Shown: positions 31,815-40,772 of the stretch, in pieces
Layout of the letters: each line of letters begins with the position of its first letter
Numbering within the stretch: the stretch's first letter is position 1
Source of the DNA: Steroidobacteraceae bacterium
GTDB taxonomy: Bacteria > Pseudomonadota > Gammaproteobacteria > Steroidobacterales > Steroidobacteraceae
Length of the DNA stretch: 40,772 nucleotides
Direction: 5' to 3'
Assembly (NCBI GenBank): GCA_019187495.1
Contig: JABAQN010000051.1
Coordinates: forward strand, 1 to 40,772
The notes under the pieces: model-generated
What the model was told of the DNA's origin: nothing
The model's database searches: none
Seen by the model: only the letters and a program-made list of their open reading frames with translations
Translations under genes and position numbers: made by a program

Positions 31815-34229
31815 TCAGAATGCCTGGCCGACCGAGAACTGGAACCCTTCGGTGTCGTCCGGGAAGAGCACGCTGTCGCCCTTGTACGCATTGAGCGGAA
31901 TCGCATAGCTGAAGCGGAACAGCCCGAGCGGCGCGAGCCAGTTCACCGACACGCCTGCCGAATGCTTCAATTTATCATAACTGAAGCCGTAATCGACCGG
32001 CGTCACGCCGTCCCGGCCGAGGAACGTGTAGCGGTTGCCTGTCTGGAACACGTTGCCCATGTCGTAGAAGATGCTCGCCCGGGCGCTGGTGCGGAACTTG
32101 GCCGGCATCGGCAGGATCAGCTCCGCCCGGCCGATCACTTTCATGTTGCCGCCGAACGGGCGGCCAAAATTGTCCTTCGGCCCGAGGCGGCTCGATTCGT
32201 AGCCGCGCACCGTCTCCGGGCCGCCGGCATAGAACTGCCGGTAGGGAGGCAGCGCCGTCGTGTCGCCGATGTCCATGCCGAAGCCGATTTCGGCGTTGAG
32301 CGCGAGCGTGAAGGGGCCGAACAGCGGCACGAACTGCAGGTACTCGTAGTTCGCGACGTAGTACTCGACGTCGCTGCCGGGCACGGTGTACGAGAGCGAC
32401 AGCGCGTGGCGCATGCCGCGGTCGGCGAACAGCGTGCGATTGCGCGTATCGAAGCTCCAGCCGACCACGAGTTCGGCCGAGTTGAACTTCGTGCGGTAGA
32501 TGTCGTAGTCGCCCCAGTACGGATCGTCCTCGATGTGCGTGGTCCGCGGCTTGCCGTTGTTGCGCACCCAATCCGTCGCCTGCTGCGCGCTGCCGATCGA
32601 GGTCGTCAGCAGCGAGGAGCTCTGCAGCGACACGCCCCAGCGCACCGCCTGGTACTCGGTGATCGGATAACCGTAGTCGACCCCGGCGCTCAATGTCTCG
32701 GAGGAGAAATCCGATGACGCCGACACGAACTGCGTGACGTCGCGATAGGTGAACGACAGCGTGCGCGCAATGCCGTCGATCGACCGGTAGGGATCGGTCC
32801 AGGAAAGGCCATAGACCTTGCTGTAGCGGCCCGTGTTGAGGTCGATCGCGACGCGCTCGCCGCGGCCGAAGAAATTGCTGTCGGCATAGTTCGCATTCAG
32901 CACGAACGACTGCGTCTCGGAATAGCCGATGCCGCCGCCGAGCGTCGCCGAAGGCCCTTCCTCGATCTTGTAGGTCACATCGACCATGTCGGGCACGCCC
33001 GGTACCGGTGTCGTCTCCGACTCGACCTTCTTGATGTAAGGCAGGCGCTGGATGCGCTGCTTCGAACGCTCGAGCAGCGCGTTCGACAGCCAGCCGCCCT
33101 CGAGCTGGCGCATCTCGCGGCGCAACACCTCGTCGTTCGTCTTCTCGACACCCTCGAACTTGATGTGGCGCACGTACACGCGGTTGCCCGGATCGATGAA
33201 GAAGGTGAGCGAAATTTCCTTCTTCGCCTCGTCGGCCGTCGGCACCGGGTCGACCTTGGCGAACGCATAGCCCTCCTCGCCGAGCCGGTTCTGCAGCAGC
33301 TCCTGCGTCGACGTGACCCACTTGCGCGAGAAGGTCTGGCCCGGGCGCACGATCAGGTAGTTCTTCAGCACCCGCTCGGGCACGACGAAGTTGCCGGCGA
33401 GTTTCACCTCGGAAATCCTGTAGGCGACGCCCTCGCTGACGTTCACCGTGATGAACATGTCGTCCTTCTCGGGCGTGATCGCGACCTGCGCGGACTCGAT
33501 CTGCATGTTCGCGTAGCCGCGGTCCTGGTAGTAGGAGCGCAGCTTCTCGAGGTCGCCCTGCAGCGATTCCTTGGAATACCGGTCGTCCTGCTTGTACCAG
33601 GACAGCCAGTTCGGCGTGTGCAGCTCGAAATCCCCGGTCAGCTGCTTGTCGGTGAACACGGTGTTGCCGACGATATTGATCTCGCGGATCTTCGCGCGCT
33701 TGCCTTCCTTGATCTCGATCTTGACCTTGACGCGGTTTCCCGGCTGGTCCTCGACCCTGGTGTCGATGACCACCCCGTACTTGCCGCGGCTGTAATACTG
33801 GTCCGTCAGGAACTGCTTGACGTCCTCGAGCACCGAGCGGTCGAAGGTCTTGCCGGTCGCGAGCCCGACATTGCGCAGCGACTTGGTGAGATCCTCCGTC
33901 TTGACGTCCTTGTTGCCCGTGATTTCGAAGCTCTCGATCGACGGCCGTTCGAGCACGACCACCACCAGCGTCGAGCCGTCGCGGCGCATTTCCACGTCGC
34001 GGAAGAAGCCCGTCGCATAGAGGGCGCGGATCGCCTCGCGCACGCGCTGCGGATCGAGGCGATCGCCGATGTTCACCGGCAGGTAGTTGTAGACCGTGCC
34101 CTCGGAGACGCGTTGCAGGCCCTCGACGCGGATGTCGCCGACCGTGAACGAGGCATCGTCCGCCTGGGCGGACGCGAAGCGCGCCTGGAAACTCAGCGCA
34201 AGGAGAATGAGCGCGGCGCTACGCTTCAT
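31815..34229 (-). CDS. bamA: outer membrane assembly factor BamA
   Basis: This 804-residue protein inserts beta-barrel proteins into the outer membrane. It has a signal peptide ending about residue 22 (ASA), five POTRA domains (about 28-425) and a 16-strand barrel. The L6 loop motif VRGYE falls at about residues 674-678, and the C-terminus ends in Phe (SVGQAF), typical of barrel proteins. It is preceded by rseP and followed by skp, the conserved module for outer-membrane biogenesis. Confidence 0.97.
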   Translation of the reverse strand: MKRSAALILLALSFQARFASAQADDASFTVGDIRVEGLQRVSEGTVYNYLPVNIGDRLDPQRVREAIRALYATGFFRDVEMRRDGSTLVVVVLERPSIESFEITGNKDVKTEDLTKSLRNVGLATGKTFDRSVLEDVKQFLTDQYYSRGKYGVVIDTRVEDQPGNRVKVKIEIKEGKRAKIREINIVGNTVFTDKQLTGDFELHTPNWLSWYKQDDRYSKESLQGDLEKLRSYYQDRGYANMQIESAQVAITPEKDDMFITVNVSEGVAYRISEVKLAGNFVVPERVLKNYLIVRPGQTFSRKWVTSTQELLQNRLGEEGYAFAKVDPVPTADEAKKEISLTFFIDPGNRVYVRHIKFEGVEKTNDEVLRREMRQLEGGWLSNALLERSKQRIQRLPYIKKVESETTPVPGVPDMVDVTYKIEEGPSATLGGGIGYSETQSFVLNANYADSNFFGRGERVAIDLNTGRYSKVYGLSWTDPYRSIDGIARTLSFTYRDVTQFVSASSDFSSETLSAGVDYGYPITEYQAVRWGVSLQSSSLLTTSIGSAQQATDWVRNNGKPRTTHIEDDPYWGDYDIYRTKFNSAELVVGWSFDTRNRTLFADRGMRHALSLSYTVPGSDVEYYVANYEYLQFVPLFGPFTLALNAEIGFGMDIGDTTALPPYRQFYAGGPETVRGYESSRLGPKDNFGRPFGGNMKVIGRAELILPMPAKFRTSARASIFYDMGNVFQTGNRYTFLGRDGVTPVDYGFSYDKLKHSAGVSVNWLAPLGLFRFSYAIPLNAYKGDSVLFPDDTEGFQFSVGQAF

Positions 34230-34262
34230 GCGGGACCACCATGTATTGCATCGGGAGGAGCG

Positions 34263-35642
34263 TCAACCGAACTGCCGCGCGAAGTCGTTGAACAGCGCGA
34301 CACCCATCAGCGCGAGCAGCAGCAGGATGCCGAGTTGCTGGCCGAGCGCCTGGGCGCGTTCGGACAGCGGGCTGCCCTTGGCGCCCTCGATCAGCTGGAA
34401 GACGATCTGCCCGCCATCGAGGATCGGAATCGGCAGCAGGTTCAGGAAGCCGAGCGAGAGGCTGATCAGCACGAGGAAGCCGACGAAGGCGCCGAATCCC
34501 GCCGCGGCCGACTCGCCCGCGTACTCCGCGATCGAGAGCGGGCCCGAAAGATTCTTGAGCGACACCTGCCCGAGCAGCATGCGCGTGAAAAGCCGCGCCT
34601 GCAGCATGGTCATGTCCCAGGCCTCGCGTGAAGCAGCGCCGAGCGCCGCGAACAGCGACAGATCGGTGTGGTTCAGCATGCTCTTCGGAAACTCGACGCG
34701 CAGCGCGGGAGTCACCTGGATCCGTCCGATCGTGCGTCCGTCGACCAGTTCGGACGCGATCGTGAGGCGCGTGCTCGCCACGGCCCCGCCACGGCGGTAG
34801 GCGACGGCGACACTCGCACCCGGCGCCGCCGAGATCCGCGCGACCAGCGCACGGAAGTCCGCGATCGGCTCGCCGTCGATCGCCACGATCTCGTCGCCCT
34901 CGCGCAGCCCCGCCCGATCCGCAGGACCGCCCGGAGTGACGGTGCCGACGACAGCCGGGATCGGGGGCTGCCTGAACTGGAAGCCGATGCCCTCGAACAG
35001 GTGGTTCGGCTCGGTCAGCCGCCGTCGCGCGTCCGCATCGGCGATGACGAGCGCGGCGGACCGCGTGGCGCCGTGCGCATCGCGCAGCGTGAGCGCGGCG
35101 CGCCCGCTGCCGCTCAGGTCATCGAGCAGCCCGAAAAGCACGTCTCGCTGGCCCGAGACCGGCCGGCCATCGAGCGCGACGATTTCATCACCGCTCGCGA
35201 GTCCGGCCGCTGCCGCCGGCGAATCGACTTTCACGTCTCCGACGATCGCGCGCACCTCGGTGAGCCCGGAGACCCAGAACATGCCCCAGAGCAGGAGCAC
35301 TGCGAAGCCGATGTTGAACGCGGGCCCCGCCAGCAGCACGACGATGCGTTGCCACACGGGGCGGCGCGTGAACGAGCGGGGCAATTCGTCGGATGCAACA
35401 TTGCCCTCGCGTTCATCGAGCAGCTTCACATAGCCGCCGAGCGGAATCGCCGCGAGCACATACTCGGTGCGATCGTCGCCCCAGACGCGCTTCAGCAGCG
35501 GACGCCCGAAGCCGACCGAGAAGCGCAGCACCTTGAACCCGAGCCGGCGCGCGACCCAGTAGTGGCCGAACTCGTGCACCGTCACGAGCAGGCTCACGGC
35601 GACGAGGAACCAGAGCAGCTTGCCGTACCAGAGCGCGCTCAT
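34263..35642 (-). CDS. rseP: RIP metalloprotease RseP
   Basis: This is a 459-residue intramembrane site-2 protease that cleaves the anti-sigma factor RseA in the envelope stress response and degrades signal peptides. The zinc site is HEFGH at residues 23-27, and the second metal-binding motif LPIPILDGG has Asp409. Two PDZ-like domains lie between (about 125-200 and 215-290). Four membrane helices are expected. It overlaps the dxr stop as ATGA. Confidence 0.96.
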   Translation of the reverse strand: MSALWYGKLLWFLVAVSLLVTVHEFGHYWVARRLGFKVLRFSVGFGRPLLKRVWGDDRTEYVLAAIPLGGYVKLLDEREGNVASDELPRSFTRRPVWQRIVVLLAGPAFNIGFAVLLLWGMFWVSGLTEVRAIVGDVKVDSPAAAAGLASGDEIVALDGRPVSGQRDVLFGLLDDLSGSGRAALTLRDAHGATRSAALVIADADARRRLTEPNHLFEGIGFQFRQPPIPAVVGTVTPGGPADRAGLREGDEIVAIDGEPIADFRALVARISAAPGASVAVAYRRGGAVASTRLTIASELVDGRTIGRIQVTPALRVEFPKSMLNHTDLSLFAALGAASREAWDMTMLQARLFTRMLLGQVSLKNLSGPLSIAEYAGESAAAGFGAFVGFLVLISLSLGFLNLLPIPILDGGQIVFQLIEGAKGSPLSERAQALGQQLGILLLLALMGVALFNDFARQFG

Positions 35643-36799
35643 GGCAGCGCCTCGAGCGCGCGCGCGCGCGCCTCGCGGTCGGCGCGCAGCACGTCGTCGA
35701 TCGAGCCGATCGGGCCCCCTGTCACCTTGTTCATGACCGATTCAATGACCTCGGCAATGCCGGTAAAGTTCAGTCGGCCGGCCAGGAATCCCGCCACCGC
35801 CACCTCGTTGGCCGCGTTGACGGCGGCCGGCACCAGCCCGCCCGCCCGTGCCGCCGCCTGCCCGAGCGCGAGGCACGGGAAGCGCTCGAGGTCGGGCTCG
35901 CCGAAATCGAGCCTCGCCACCTTCACGAGATCGAGGAATTCTACACCGGACGCGATCCGCTCAGGCCACGCCAATGCGCAGGCGATCGGCGTGCGCATGT
36001 CGGGGGCGCCGAGCTGGGCGAGCAGCGAGCCGTCCGCGTATTCAACCAGCGAATGCACGATGCTCTGCGGGTGCAGGACGACGACGACCTGCACCGGGTC
36101 GAGCCCGAACAGGTGGCACGCCTCGATGAATTCGAGCCCCTTGTTCATCAGCGTCGCCGAATCGACCGAAATCTTCCGCCCCATCGACCACACCGGATGC
36201 GCGCACGCCTCCTCGGGCGTGATGTCGCGGAACGTCTCGCGCGGCCGGTTGCGAAACGGGCCGCCAGACGCCGTCAGCACCACGCGGCGCACGCCGGCGC
36301 GGCCGCCGGCGGCGTGCGGCAGGCACTGGAAGATCGCGTTGTGTTCGCTGTCGATCGGAATCAGCGTCGCGCCACCTTCGGCAACCGCCCGCATCAGCAG
36401 CGGGCCGGCCATCACCAGCGACTCCTTGTTCGCGAGCAGCACCCGCTTGCCGGCGCGCGCGGCGGCGAGCGTCGACGGCAGGCCGGCCGCCCCGACGATC
36501 GCCGCCATCACGAAATCGACTTCGGGCAGCGTCGCGAGCGTGCTGAGCGCATCGCTACCTGCGAGCACGCGTGTCGCGATGCCGGCCTGCGCGAAGTCCG
36601 CCGCGAGCTCGCGTGCCGCACCCGGATCCGCCAGCGCCACGACGTCGGGCCTGAACCGCAGTGCCTGTTCGCGCAGCGCCGCGGCGCTGCGTTGCGCGCC
36701 GAGCGCGACGACGCGAAAACGGTCGGGGTGGCGCGCCGCGACATCGAGCGTGCTCAGTCCCACCGAGCCGGTGGCGCCGAGAATCGCGAGCCCCTTCAC
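35639..36799 (-). CDS. dxr: 1-deoxy-D-xylulose 5-phosphate reductoisomerase
   Basis: This 386-residue NADPH-dependent enzyme makes methylerythritol phosphate, the committed step of the MEP pathway. The N-terminal [17 protein letters not shown] is the NADPH-binding motif, [11 protein letters not shown] and [15 protein letters not shown] are active-site signatures. GTG 36799 overlaps the cdsA stop as GTGA, which settles the start. ispD and ispF of the same pathway lie 18 kb downstream. Confidence 0.97.
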   Translation of the reverse strand: MKGLAILGATGSVGLSTLDVAARHPDRFRVVALGAQRSAAALREQALRFRPDVVALADPGAARELAADFAQAGIATRVLAGSDALSTLATLPEVDFVMAAIVGAAGLPSTLAAARAGKRVLLANKESLVMAGPLLMRAVAEGGATLIPIDSEHNAIFQCLPHAAGGRAGVRRVVLTASGGPFRNRPRETFRDITPEEACAHPVWSMGRKISVDSATLMNKGLEFIEACHLFGLDPVQVVVVLHPQSIVHSLVEYADGSLLAQLGAPDMRTPIACALAWPERIASGVEFLDLVKVARLDFGEPDLERFPCLALGQAAARAGGLVPAAVNAANEVAVAGFLAGRLNFTGIAEVIESVMNKVTGGPIGSIDDVLRADREARARALEALP

Positions 36800-37605
36800 A
36801 GGACTCCGAGGCCGCGAAGTCCCGCGAGCAGCACAGGTGCCGCGGCGGTCAGGCTGTCGATGCGATCCAGCATGCCGCCGTGGCCGGGAAACAGCGTACC
36901 GCTGTCCTTCACGCCGGCGCTGCGCTTGAGGAGGCTCTCGGTGAGATCGCCGATCACCGAAAAGACGATCACGCAGAGCGCGAGCACCATGAAGGGTCCC
37001 ACCGGCAGGCCGAACCAGACTGCGCCCGCAAATCCCGCCACGCAACCGCCGAGCACACCGCCGAGGACGCCCTCCCAGGTCTTGCCGGGCGACACCCGGG
37101 GCGCGAGTTTCACGCGTCCGAACCGGCGTCCGACGAAGTAGGCCCCGGAGTCCGTCGCCGTCACGAGGATGAGGAGATACAGCACCCATTCCGCGCCCGC
37201 CGCGGCATCGATGCGCAGATGCACGAGCGCGTACCACGCCGGCACGAGCGTCAGCAGGCCCGCGAGCGCCCCGGCGGGGCGTGGCGCCGCGTGCGGCGCG
37301 AGCAGGATCCAGCCGAACGCGACCAGCCACCACGCGATGGCGAGGCCGAGCACGACGGGTTCGGACAGCAGATGGGTGGCGGGCAACGCCAGCACACCGA
37401 TCGCGGCGAGCACGATGATCATGAACAGCAGCCGCGCGCCGCGCGCAACCTGCCCGCGCACGCCGATGAAGGCCGACCATTCCCACGCGCCCGCGAGGAT
37501 TGCCACGGTGATCACCGCGACGGTGGCCCACGCAGGCAGCGCAAACAGCACGAAGATGAGGAAGACGCCGAGCGCCAGCGCCGTGGCGATGCGCTGCCTA
37601 AGCAC
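36796..37605 (-). CDS. cdsA: phosphatidate cytidylyltransferase
   Basis: This 269-residue integral membrane enzyme makes CDP-diacylglycerol from phosphatidic acid and CTP. At least six hydrophobic segments occur, and the signature [20 protein letters not shown] followed by MLDRID lies near the C-terminus. GTG 37605 gives a compact protein and overlaps uppS by eight bases. The further upstream open frame lies on top of uppS and is not protein-like. Confidence 0.94.
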   Translation of the reverse strand: MLRQRIATALALGVFLIFVLFALPAWATVAVITVAILAGAWEWSAFIGVRGQVARGARLLFMIIVLAAIGVLALPATHLLSEPVVLGLAIAWWLVAFGWILLAPHAAPRPAGALAGLLTLVPAWYALVHLRIDAAAGAEWVLYLLILVTATDSGAYFVGRRFGRVKLAPRVSPGKTWEGVLGGVLGGCVAGFAGAVWFGLPVGPFMVLALCVIVFSVIGDLTESLLKRSAGVKDSGTLFPGHGGMLDRIDSLTAAAPVLLAGLRGLGVL

Positions 37606-38302
37606 GACCGAACCGCCGTTTGCGACCTGCGTAGTCCTCGAGCGCCGCCCCGAGCGCGGCCGCATCGAAATCCGGCCACAGCGCATCCGTGAACCAGAGC
37701 TCGGTGTACGCGAGGTTCCACAAGAGGAAGTTGCTGATGCGCCGCTCGCCCCCGGTGCGGATGAAAAGGTCGGGATCCGGCACGTCGCCGAGCGCGAGTG
37801 CGCCGCCGAATCGCGTCTCGTCGATGTCCGCCGCGCGCAGCGACCCTGCCCCGACTTCGGCGGCGAGCCGGCGGGCCGCCTGCACGATGTCCCAGCGCCC
37901 GCCGTAGCTGACCGCGATCTGCAGTGCGAGGCGGGTATTGCCCGCCGTGCGGCGCTCGGCATCGGCCACCCGGCCCTGCAGGCGCACGCTGAGCGCGTGC
38001 CGATCGCCGATCACGCGCAGGCGCACGCCGTTTCGGTCGAGGTCGTCGACCTCGCGCTCGAGCGCATCGAAGAAAAGCGTCATCAGGTTCGCGACTTCGG
38101 CTTCGGGCCGGCCCCAGTTCTCGCTGCTGAATGCGAACAGCGTGAGCGCACCGATGCCGTGCCGCACGCACTCCTCGACGCACATGCGCACGACCGGCAC
38201 GCCCTCGCGGTGGCCGGCGTGGCGCGCCAGGCCGCGGCGCTCGGCCCAGCGGCCGTTGCCGTCCATGATGATGGCGACGTGGCGTGGCAGGATCGCGCCC
38301 AC
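37598..38302 (-). CDS. uppS: undecaprenyl diphosphate synthase
   Basis: This 234-residue cis-prenyltransferase builds the lipid carrier for peptidoglycan and O-antigen. VAIIMDGNGRWAERRG contains the catalytic Asp14, and FAFSSENWGRP and DLFIRTGGERRISNFLLW are family signatures. GTG 38302 starts 3 nt after the frr stop. Together with dxr, ispD and ispF it links isoprenoid supply to envelope synthesis. Confidence 0.96.
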   Translation of the reverse strand: MGAILPRHVAIIMDGNGRWAERRGLARHAGHREGVPVVRMCVEECVRHGIGALTLFAFSSENWGRPEAEVANLMTLFFDALEREVDDLDRNGVRLRVIGDRHALSVRLQGRVADAERRTAGNTRLALQIAVSYGGRWDIVQAARRLAAEVGAGSLRAADIDETRFGGALALGDVPDPDLFIRTGGERRISNFLLWNLAYTELWFTDALWPDFDAAALGAALEDYAGRKRRFGRA

Positions 38303-38305
38303 GCG

Positions 38306-38863
38306 CTAGACCTGCATGATCTCTTTTTCCTTGGCGGCGAGCTGCTGGTCGATGTCCGCCACGTGCTTGTCGGTCAGCTTCTGGACGTCGGCCTCGGCCC
38401 GCTTCTCGTCATCCTGGGTGATCAGCTTTTCCTTCAGCAGTTCCTTCGCATCGGCGAGCACGTCGCGGCGCACGTTGCGCACCGCGACGCGCGCGTTCTC
38501 GGCGTCCTGCCGCACCACTTTCGTGATGTCGCGGCGTCGCTCCTCGGTGAGCGGCGGCAGCGGAACGCGAATCACCGCCCCCGCCGACATCGGCGTGAGC
38601 CCGAGGTCGGACTTGTGGATCGCCTTTTCGATCACCTGCACCATGGTTTTCTCCCATGGCGTGATCGCGATCGTGCGCGCATCCTCGATCGTGATGTTCG
38701 CGACCTGTGACAGCGGCACGTCCGAGCCGTAGTACTCGACCTTCAGGTGCTCGACCAGGCTCGGGTGCGCACGGCCCGTGCGCAGCTTGCGCAGGTCCGC
38801 CTGGAAGGTCTGCACGCACTTCGCCATGCGCGCGGCGGCGTCTTTCTTCAGGTCTTCGAGCAT
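38306..38863 (-). CDS. frr: ribosome recycling factor
   Basis: This 185-residue protein dissociates post-termination ribosomes with EF-G. The [18 protein letters not shown] start and the conserved [20 protein letters not shown] are typical, with [17 protein letters not shown] in the middle. Length is exactly as usual. The ATG is 13 nt downstream of the pyrH stop. The frame is open 26 codons further upstream, but only this ATG fits the family. Confidence 0.97.
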   Translation of the reverse strand: MLEDLKKDAAARMAKCVQTFQADLRKLRTGRAHPSLVEHLKVEYYGSDVPLSQVANITIEDARTIAITPWEKTMVQVIEKAIHKSDLGLTPMSAGAVIRVPLPPLTEERRRDITKVVRQDAENARVAVRNVRRDVLADAKELLKEKLITQDDEKRAEADVQKLTDKHVADIDQQLAAKEKEIMQV

Positions 38864-38876
38864 GGACGCTCCCGTA

Positions 38877-39608
38877 TCAGTCGTTCGTGACCACCGTGCC
38901 GACATCCTCGCCGCGCACGATGCGCAGCAGGTCGCCGGCATTGTTGAGGTTGAACACCTGCAATGGCAAGCCGTTGTCGCGGCACATCACGATCGCGGTC
39001 GCGTCCATCACGTTCAGCCGCTCGGCGAGCACGCGGTCGAAGGTCAGTCGCGCGTAGCGCTGCGCGCCGGGATTCGTGACCGGATCGGCCGAATAGATGC
39101 CGTTGACCTTGGTCGCCTTCAGCAGCACGTCGGCCTCGATCTCGATCGCGCGCAGCGACGCGGCGGTGTCGGTCGTGAAGAACGGATTGCCGGTGCCGCC
39201 CGCGAAAATCACGATCCGCCCCTTCTCGAGATGGCGCACCGCGCGGCGACGGATGAAATCCTCGCAGACTTCGTTGATCCGGATCGCACTCTGCACGCGC
39301 GCGTGCATGCCGATGCTTTCGAGCGCATCCTGCATCGCGAGCGCATTCATCACGGTGGCGAGCATGCCCATCTGGTCGGCGGTCACGCGATCCATGCCCG
39401 CGCGCGCGAGCCCCGCGCCGCGGAAGATGTTGCCGCCACCGATCACCACCGCGACCTGCACGCCGATCGCGGCGATGTCCCGGATCTCGAGCGCGATGCG
39501 CTTCAGCACCGCCGGATCGATGCCGTAGTCGGCGGCGCCGAGCAGCGCCTCGCCCGAGAGCTTGACGAGGATGCGCGTGTAGCGCGATTTGTCGGTGGCT
39601 GTCGTCAC
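38877..39608 (-). CDS. pyrH: uridylate kinase
   Basis: This hexameric kinase phosphorylates UMP to UDP. The product has 243 residues; [11 protein letters not shown] and [11 protein letters not shown] are the N-terminal phosphate-binding motifs, and [13 protein letters not shown] is a family signature. GTG 39608 is chosen because GGGGAA lies nine bases upstream; GTG 39617 abuts that element directly. UDP feeds pyrG in the same run. The intrinsic terminator lies just upstream. Confidence 0.96.
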   Translation of the reverse strand: MTTATDKSRYTRILVKLSGEALLGAADYGIDPAVLKRIALEIRDIAAIGVQVAVVIGGGNIFRGAGLARAGMDRVTADQMGMLATVMNALAMQDALESIGMHARVQSAIRINEVCEDFIRRRAVRHLEKGRIVIFAGGTGNPFFTTDTAASLRAIEIEADVLLKATKVNGIYSADPVTNPGAQRYARLTFDRVLAERLNVMDATAIVMCRDNGLPLQVFNLNNAGDLLRIVRGEDVGTVVTND

Positions 39609-39630
39609 GTGCTGCACTTCCCCATGAAAG

Positions 39631-39653
39631 AAACCCCGCTTGCGGCGGGGTTT
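39631..39653. terminator. intrinsic terminator between tsf and pyrH
   Basis: AAACCCCGC and GCGGGGTTT form a perfect 9-bp stem with a 5-nt loop. On the minus strand it is followed by TCTTTC, a T-rich tail, and on the plus strand by TTCTC, so it may work in both directions. It separates rpsB-tsf from the pyrH run, as expected in relatives. Confidence 0.9.
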
Positions 39654-39672
39654 TCTCGTCGGGCCTCGCCCT

Positions 39673-40578
39673 TCAACGCTGGCCGCCGGCGGCGCCCTTG
39701 ACCTGGGCCATCACCTCGGCGACGAAATCATCCTGTTTCTTCTCGATGCCGGCGCCGACTTCGAAGCGCTCGTAGGCGGCGATCTTCGCCTTCGCACCCG
39801 CGAGCAGCTTCTCGATCGTGACCTTGTCATCGCGCACGAACGGCTGGCCGAGGAAGGTGATCTCCGCGAGCGACTTCCTGACCTTGCCTTCGACGATCTG
39901 CGCGAGGATATGGTCCGGCTTGCCCTGGTTCTTCGGATCACCCTTCGCCTGTTCGGTGAGGATCTCGCGCTCCTTCGCGACCTCGGCCGCCGGCACCTCG
40001 GCGGTCGACAGGTATTTCGGGTTGCTCGCCGCGACGTGCATCGAAAGATCCCGCGCGAGGCTGTCCTCGCCCGCCTCGAGCGCGACCAGCGCGCCGATCC
40101 GCGTACCGTGGATGTAGGCGCCGAGCGCGGCCTGCGCGGCGACGAACACGACGCGGCGCACCGAGATGTTCTCGCCGATCTTCGCGATCAGCGCACGCCG
40201 GCGTTCGTCGACGGTTTCGCCCGACGGCAGCTTCGATGCGAGCAGCGCTTCCAGCGAGTTCGTGCGCGCGGCGAGCGCGGCACGCGCAACGTCGGCGGCA
40301 AAGCCCCGGAAATCCTGTTCGCGCGCGACGAAATCGGTCTCGCAGTTCACTTCGACCATCGCGGCCGAGCGGCCGTCGGCCGACTTCTCGACCACGATCA
40401 CGCCTTCCGCCGCGACGCGCGCCGCCTTCTTGTCGGCCTTCGCGAGGCCTTGCCTCCGCATCAGCTCGGCGGCGGCGTCGAGGTCGCCGCCCGTTTCGAC
40501 GAGCGCGCGCTTGCACTCCATCATGCCGGCGCCGGTGCGCTCGCGCAGTTGCCGCACGGTTTCCGCAGTGACGCTCAT
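39673..40578 (-). CDS. tsf: elongation factor Ts
   Basis: This 301-residue protein is the guanine nucleotide exchange factor for EF-Tu. The N-terminal UBA-like domain has [16 protein letters not shown], and TDFVA (residues 81-85) interacts with EF-Tu. The dimerisation and coiled-coil parts follow. ATG 40578 is preceded by AAAGG at seven bases. It lies only 3 nt after the stop of the upstream gene. Confidence 0.97.
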   Translation of the reverse strand: MSVTAETVRQLRERTGAGMMECKRALVETGGDLDAAAELMRRQGLAKADKKAARVAAEGVIVVEKSADGRSAAMVEVNCETDFVAREQDFRGFAADVARAALAARTNSLEALLASKLPSGETVDERRRALIAKIGENISVRRVVFVAAQAALGAYIHGTRIGALVALEAGEDSLARDLSMHVAASNPKYLSTAEVPAAEVAKEREILTEQAKGDPKNQGKPDHILAQIVEGKVRKSLAEITFLGQPFVRDDKVTIEKLLAGAKAKIAAYERFEVGAGIEKKQDDFVAEVMAQVKGAAGGQR

Positions 40579-40581
40579 GGT

Positions 40582-40772
40582 TCAGCCTTTCGCGCCGGGA
40601 CGGCGCGCTCCGCCGGCCGGCGGGCGACGGCGCGCGACCGAGCCGCTCACGCTGCGCTCGCCGTCATTCGGCACGGTGACATCGTCGAGTGCCTCGGCTT
40701 CGGCGATCACCGCATCGAGCGCCTGCTCGCCGGCTGTCCCGTTGGCTGCCTCGGCGGCGGGCGCGTCGGCCG
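40582..40772 (-). CDS. rpsB: probable 30S ribosomal protein S2, C-terminal end only
   Basis: The last 63 codons of a gene cut by the right window edge. The visible part is a low-complexity tail, Ala/Glu-rich (QALDAVIAEAEALDD) and then Arg/Pro/Gly-rich (ARRRPPAGGARRPGAKG). No S2 core motif is visible in the window. The name depends on the near-universal rpsB-tsf order and on the acidic Ala/Glu-rich tails many S2 proteins have. The gap to tsf is only 3 nt, which is unusually small. Confidence 0.6.
   Translation of the reverse strand, partial: ADAPAAEAANGTAGEQALDAVIAEAEALDDVTVPNDGERSVSGSVARRRPPAGGARRPGAKG

Overview
The window is a GC-rich chromosomal segment from a gammaproteobacterium, most likely from the Xanthomonadales / Nevskiales / Steroidobacterales side of the class. 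This rests on gene order and protein features read by eye, not on a database search. The supporting signs are the rpsB-tsf-pyrH-frr-uppS-cdsA-dxr-rseP-bamA-skp-lpxD-fabZ-lpxA-lpxB-rnhB-dnaE-accA order, an rpfE-recJ-prfB-lysS block like that of xanthomonads, a gammaproteobacterial SdhE/YgfX pair, and heavy use of GTG starts. Almost everything is on the minus strand, so the genes read from right to left.

Right part (about 14.85-40.77 kb): one nearly unbroken co-directional run. It begins with the C-terminal end of probable rpsB, then tsf, an intrinsic terminator, and pyrH-frr-uppS-cdsA-dxr-rseP-bamA-skp-lpxD-fabZ-lpxA-lpxB-rnhB-dnaE-accA-tilS-pyrG-kdsA-eno-ftsB-ispD-ispF-truD. It combines translation factors, nucleotide synthesis, MEP isoprenoid synthesis (dxr, ispD, ispF) feeding undecaprenyl phosphate (uppS), phospholipid and lipid A precursors (cdsA, lpxA/B/D, kdsA, fabZ, accA), outer-membrane assembly (bamA, skp, rseP) and replication (dnaE, rnhB). 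Many junctions are ATGA, GTGA or TGATG overlaps, which suggests translational coupling.

Middle (about 10.9-14.85 kb): the accessory-looking part. A lone lipoprotein gene, with a Big_2-like domain and a serine beta-lactamase-fold-like domain, lies between two near-identical perfect palindromes of 73-75 nt in opposite orientation, between truD and a plus-strand Smr-domain gene. Then come surE and pcm. After pcm the nlpD-rpoS pair common in relatives is absent; instead there is a 250-nt AT-richer, structured spacer with a possible 49-residue Arg/Ser-rich ORF.

Left part (1-10.9 kb): a divergent Mth938-domain gene, rpfE-like gene, recJ, prfB with a classical programmed +1 frameshift, and lysS. 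Then a respiratory block: ygfZ (plus strand) divergent from an SDHAF4-type assembly factor gene, sdhC-sdhD-sdhA-sdhB, the flavinylation factor gene sdhE, and ygfX. Four genes linked to assembly or maturation thus surround succinate dehydrogenase.

No tRNA, rRNA, CRISPR array, complete IS element or phage gene was seen. No spacer without a gene exceeds 300 bases. The best candidate for something undescribed is the palindrome-flanked lipoprotein hydrolase cassette; most of the window is conserved housekeeping content.
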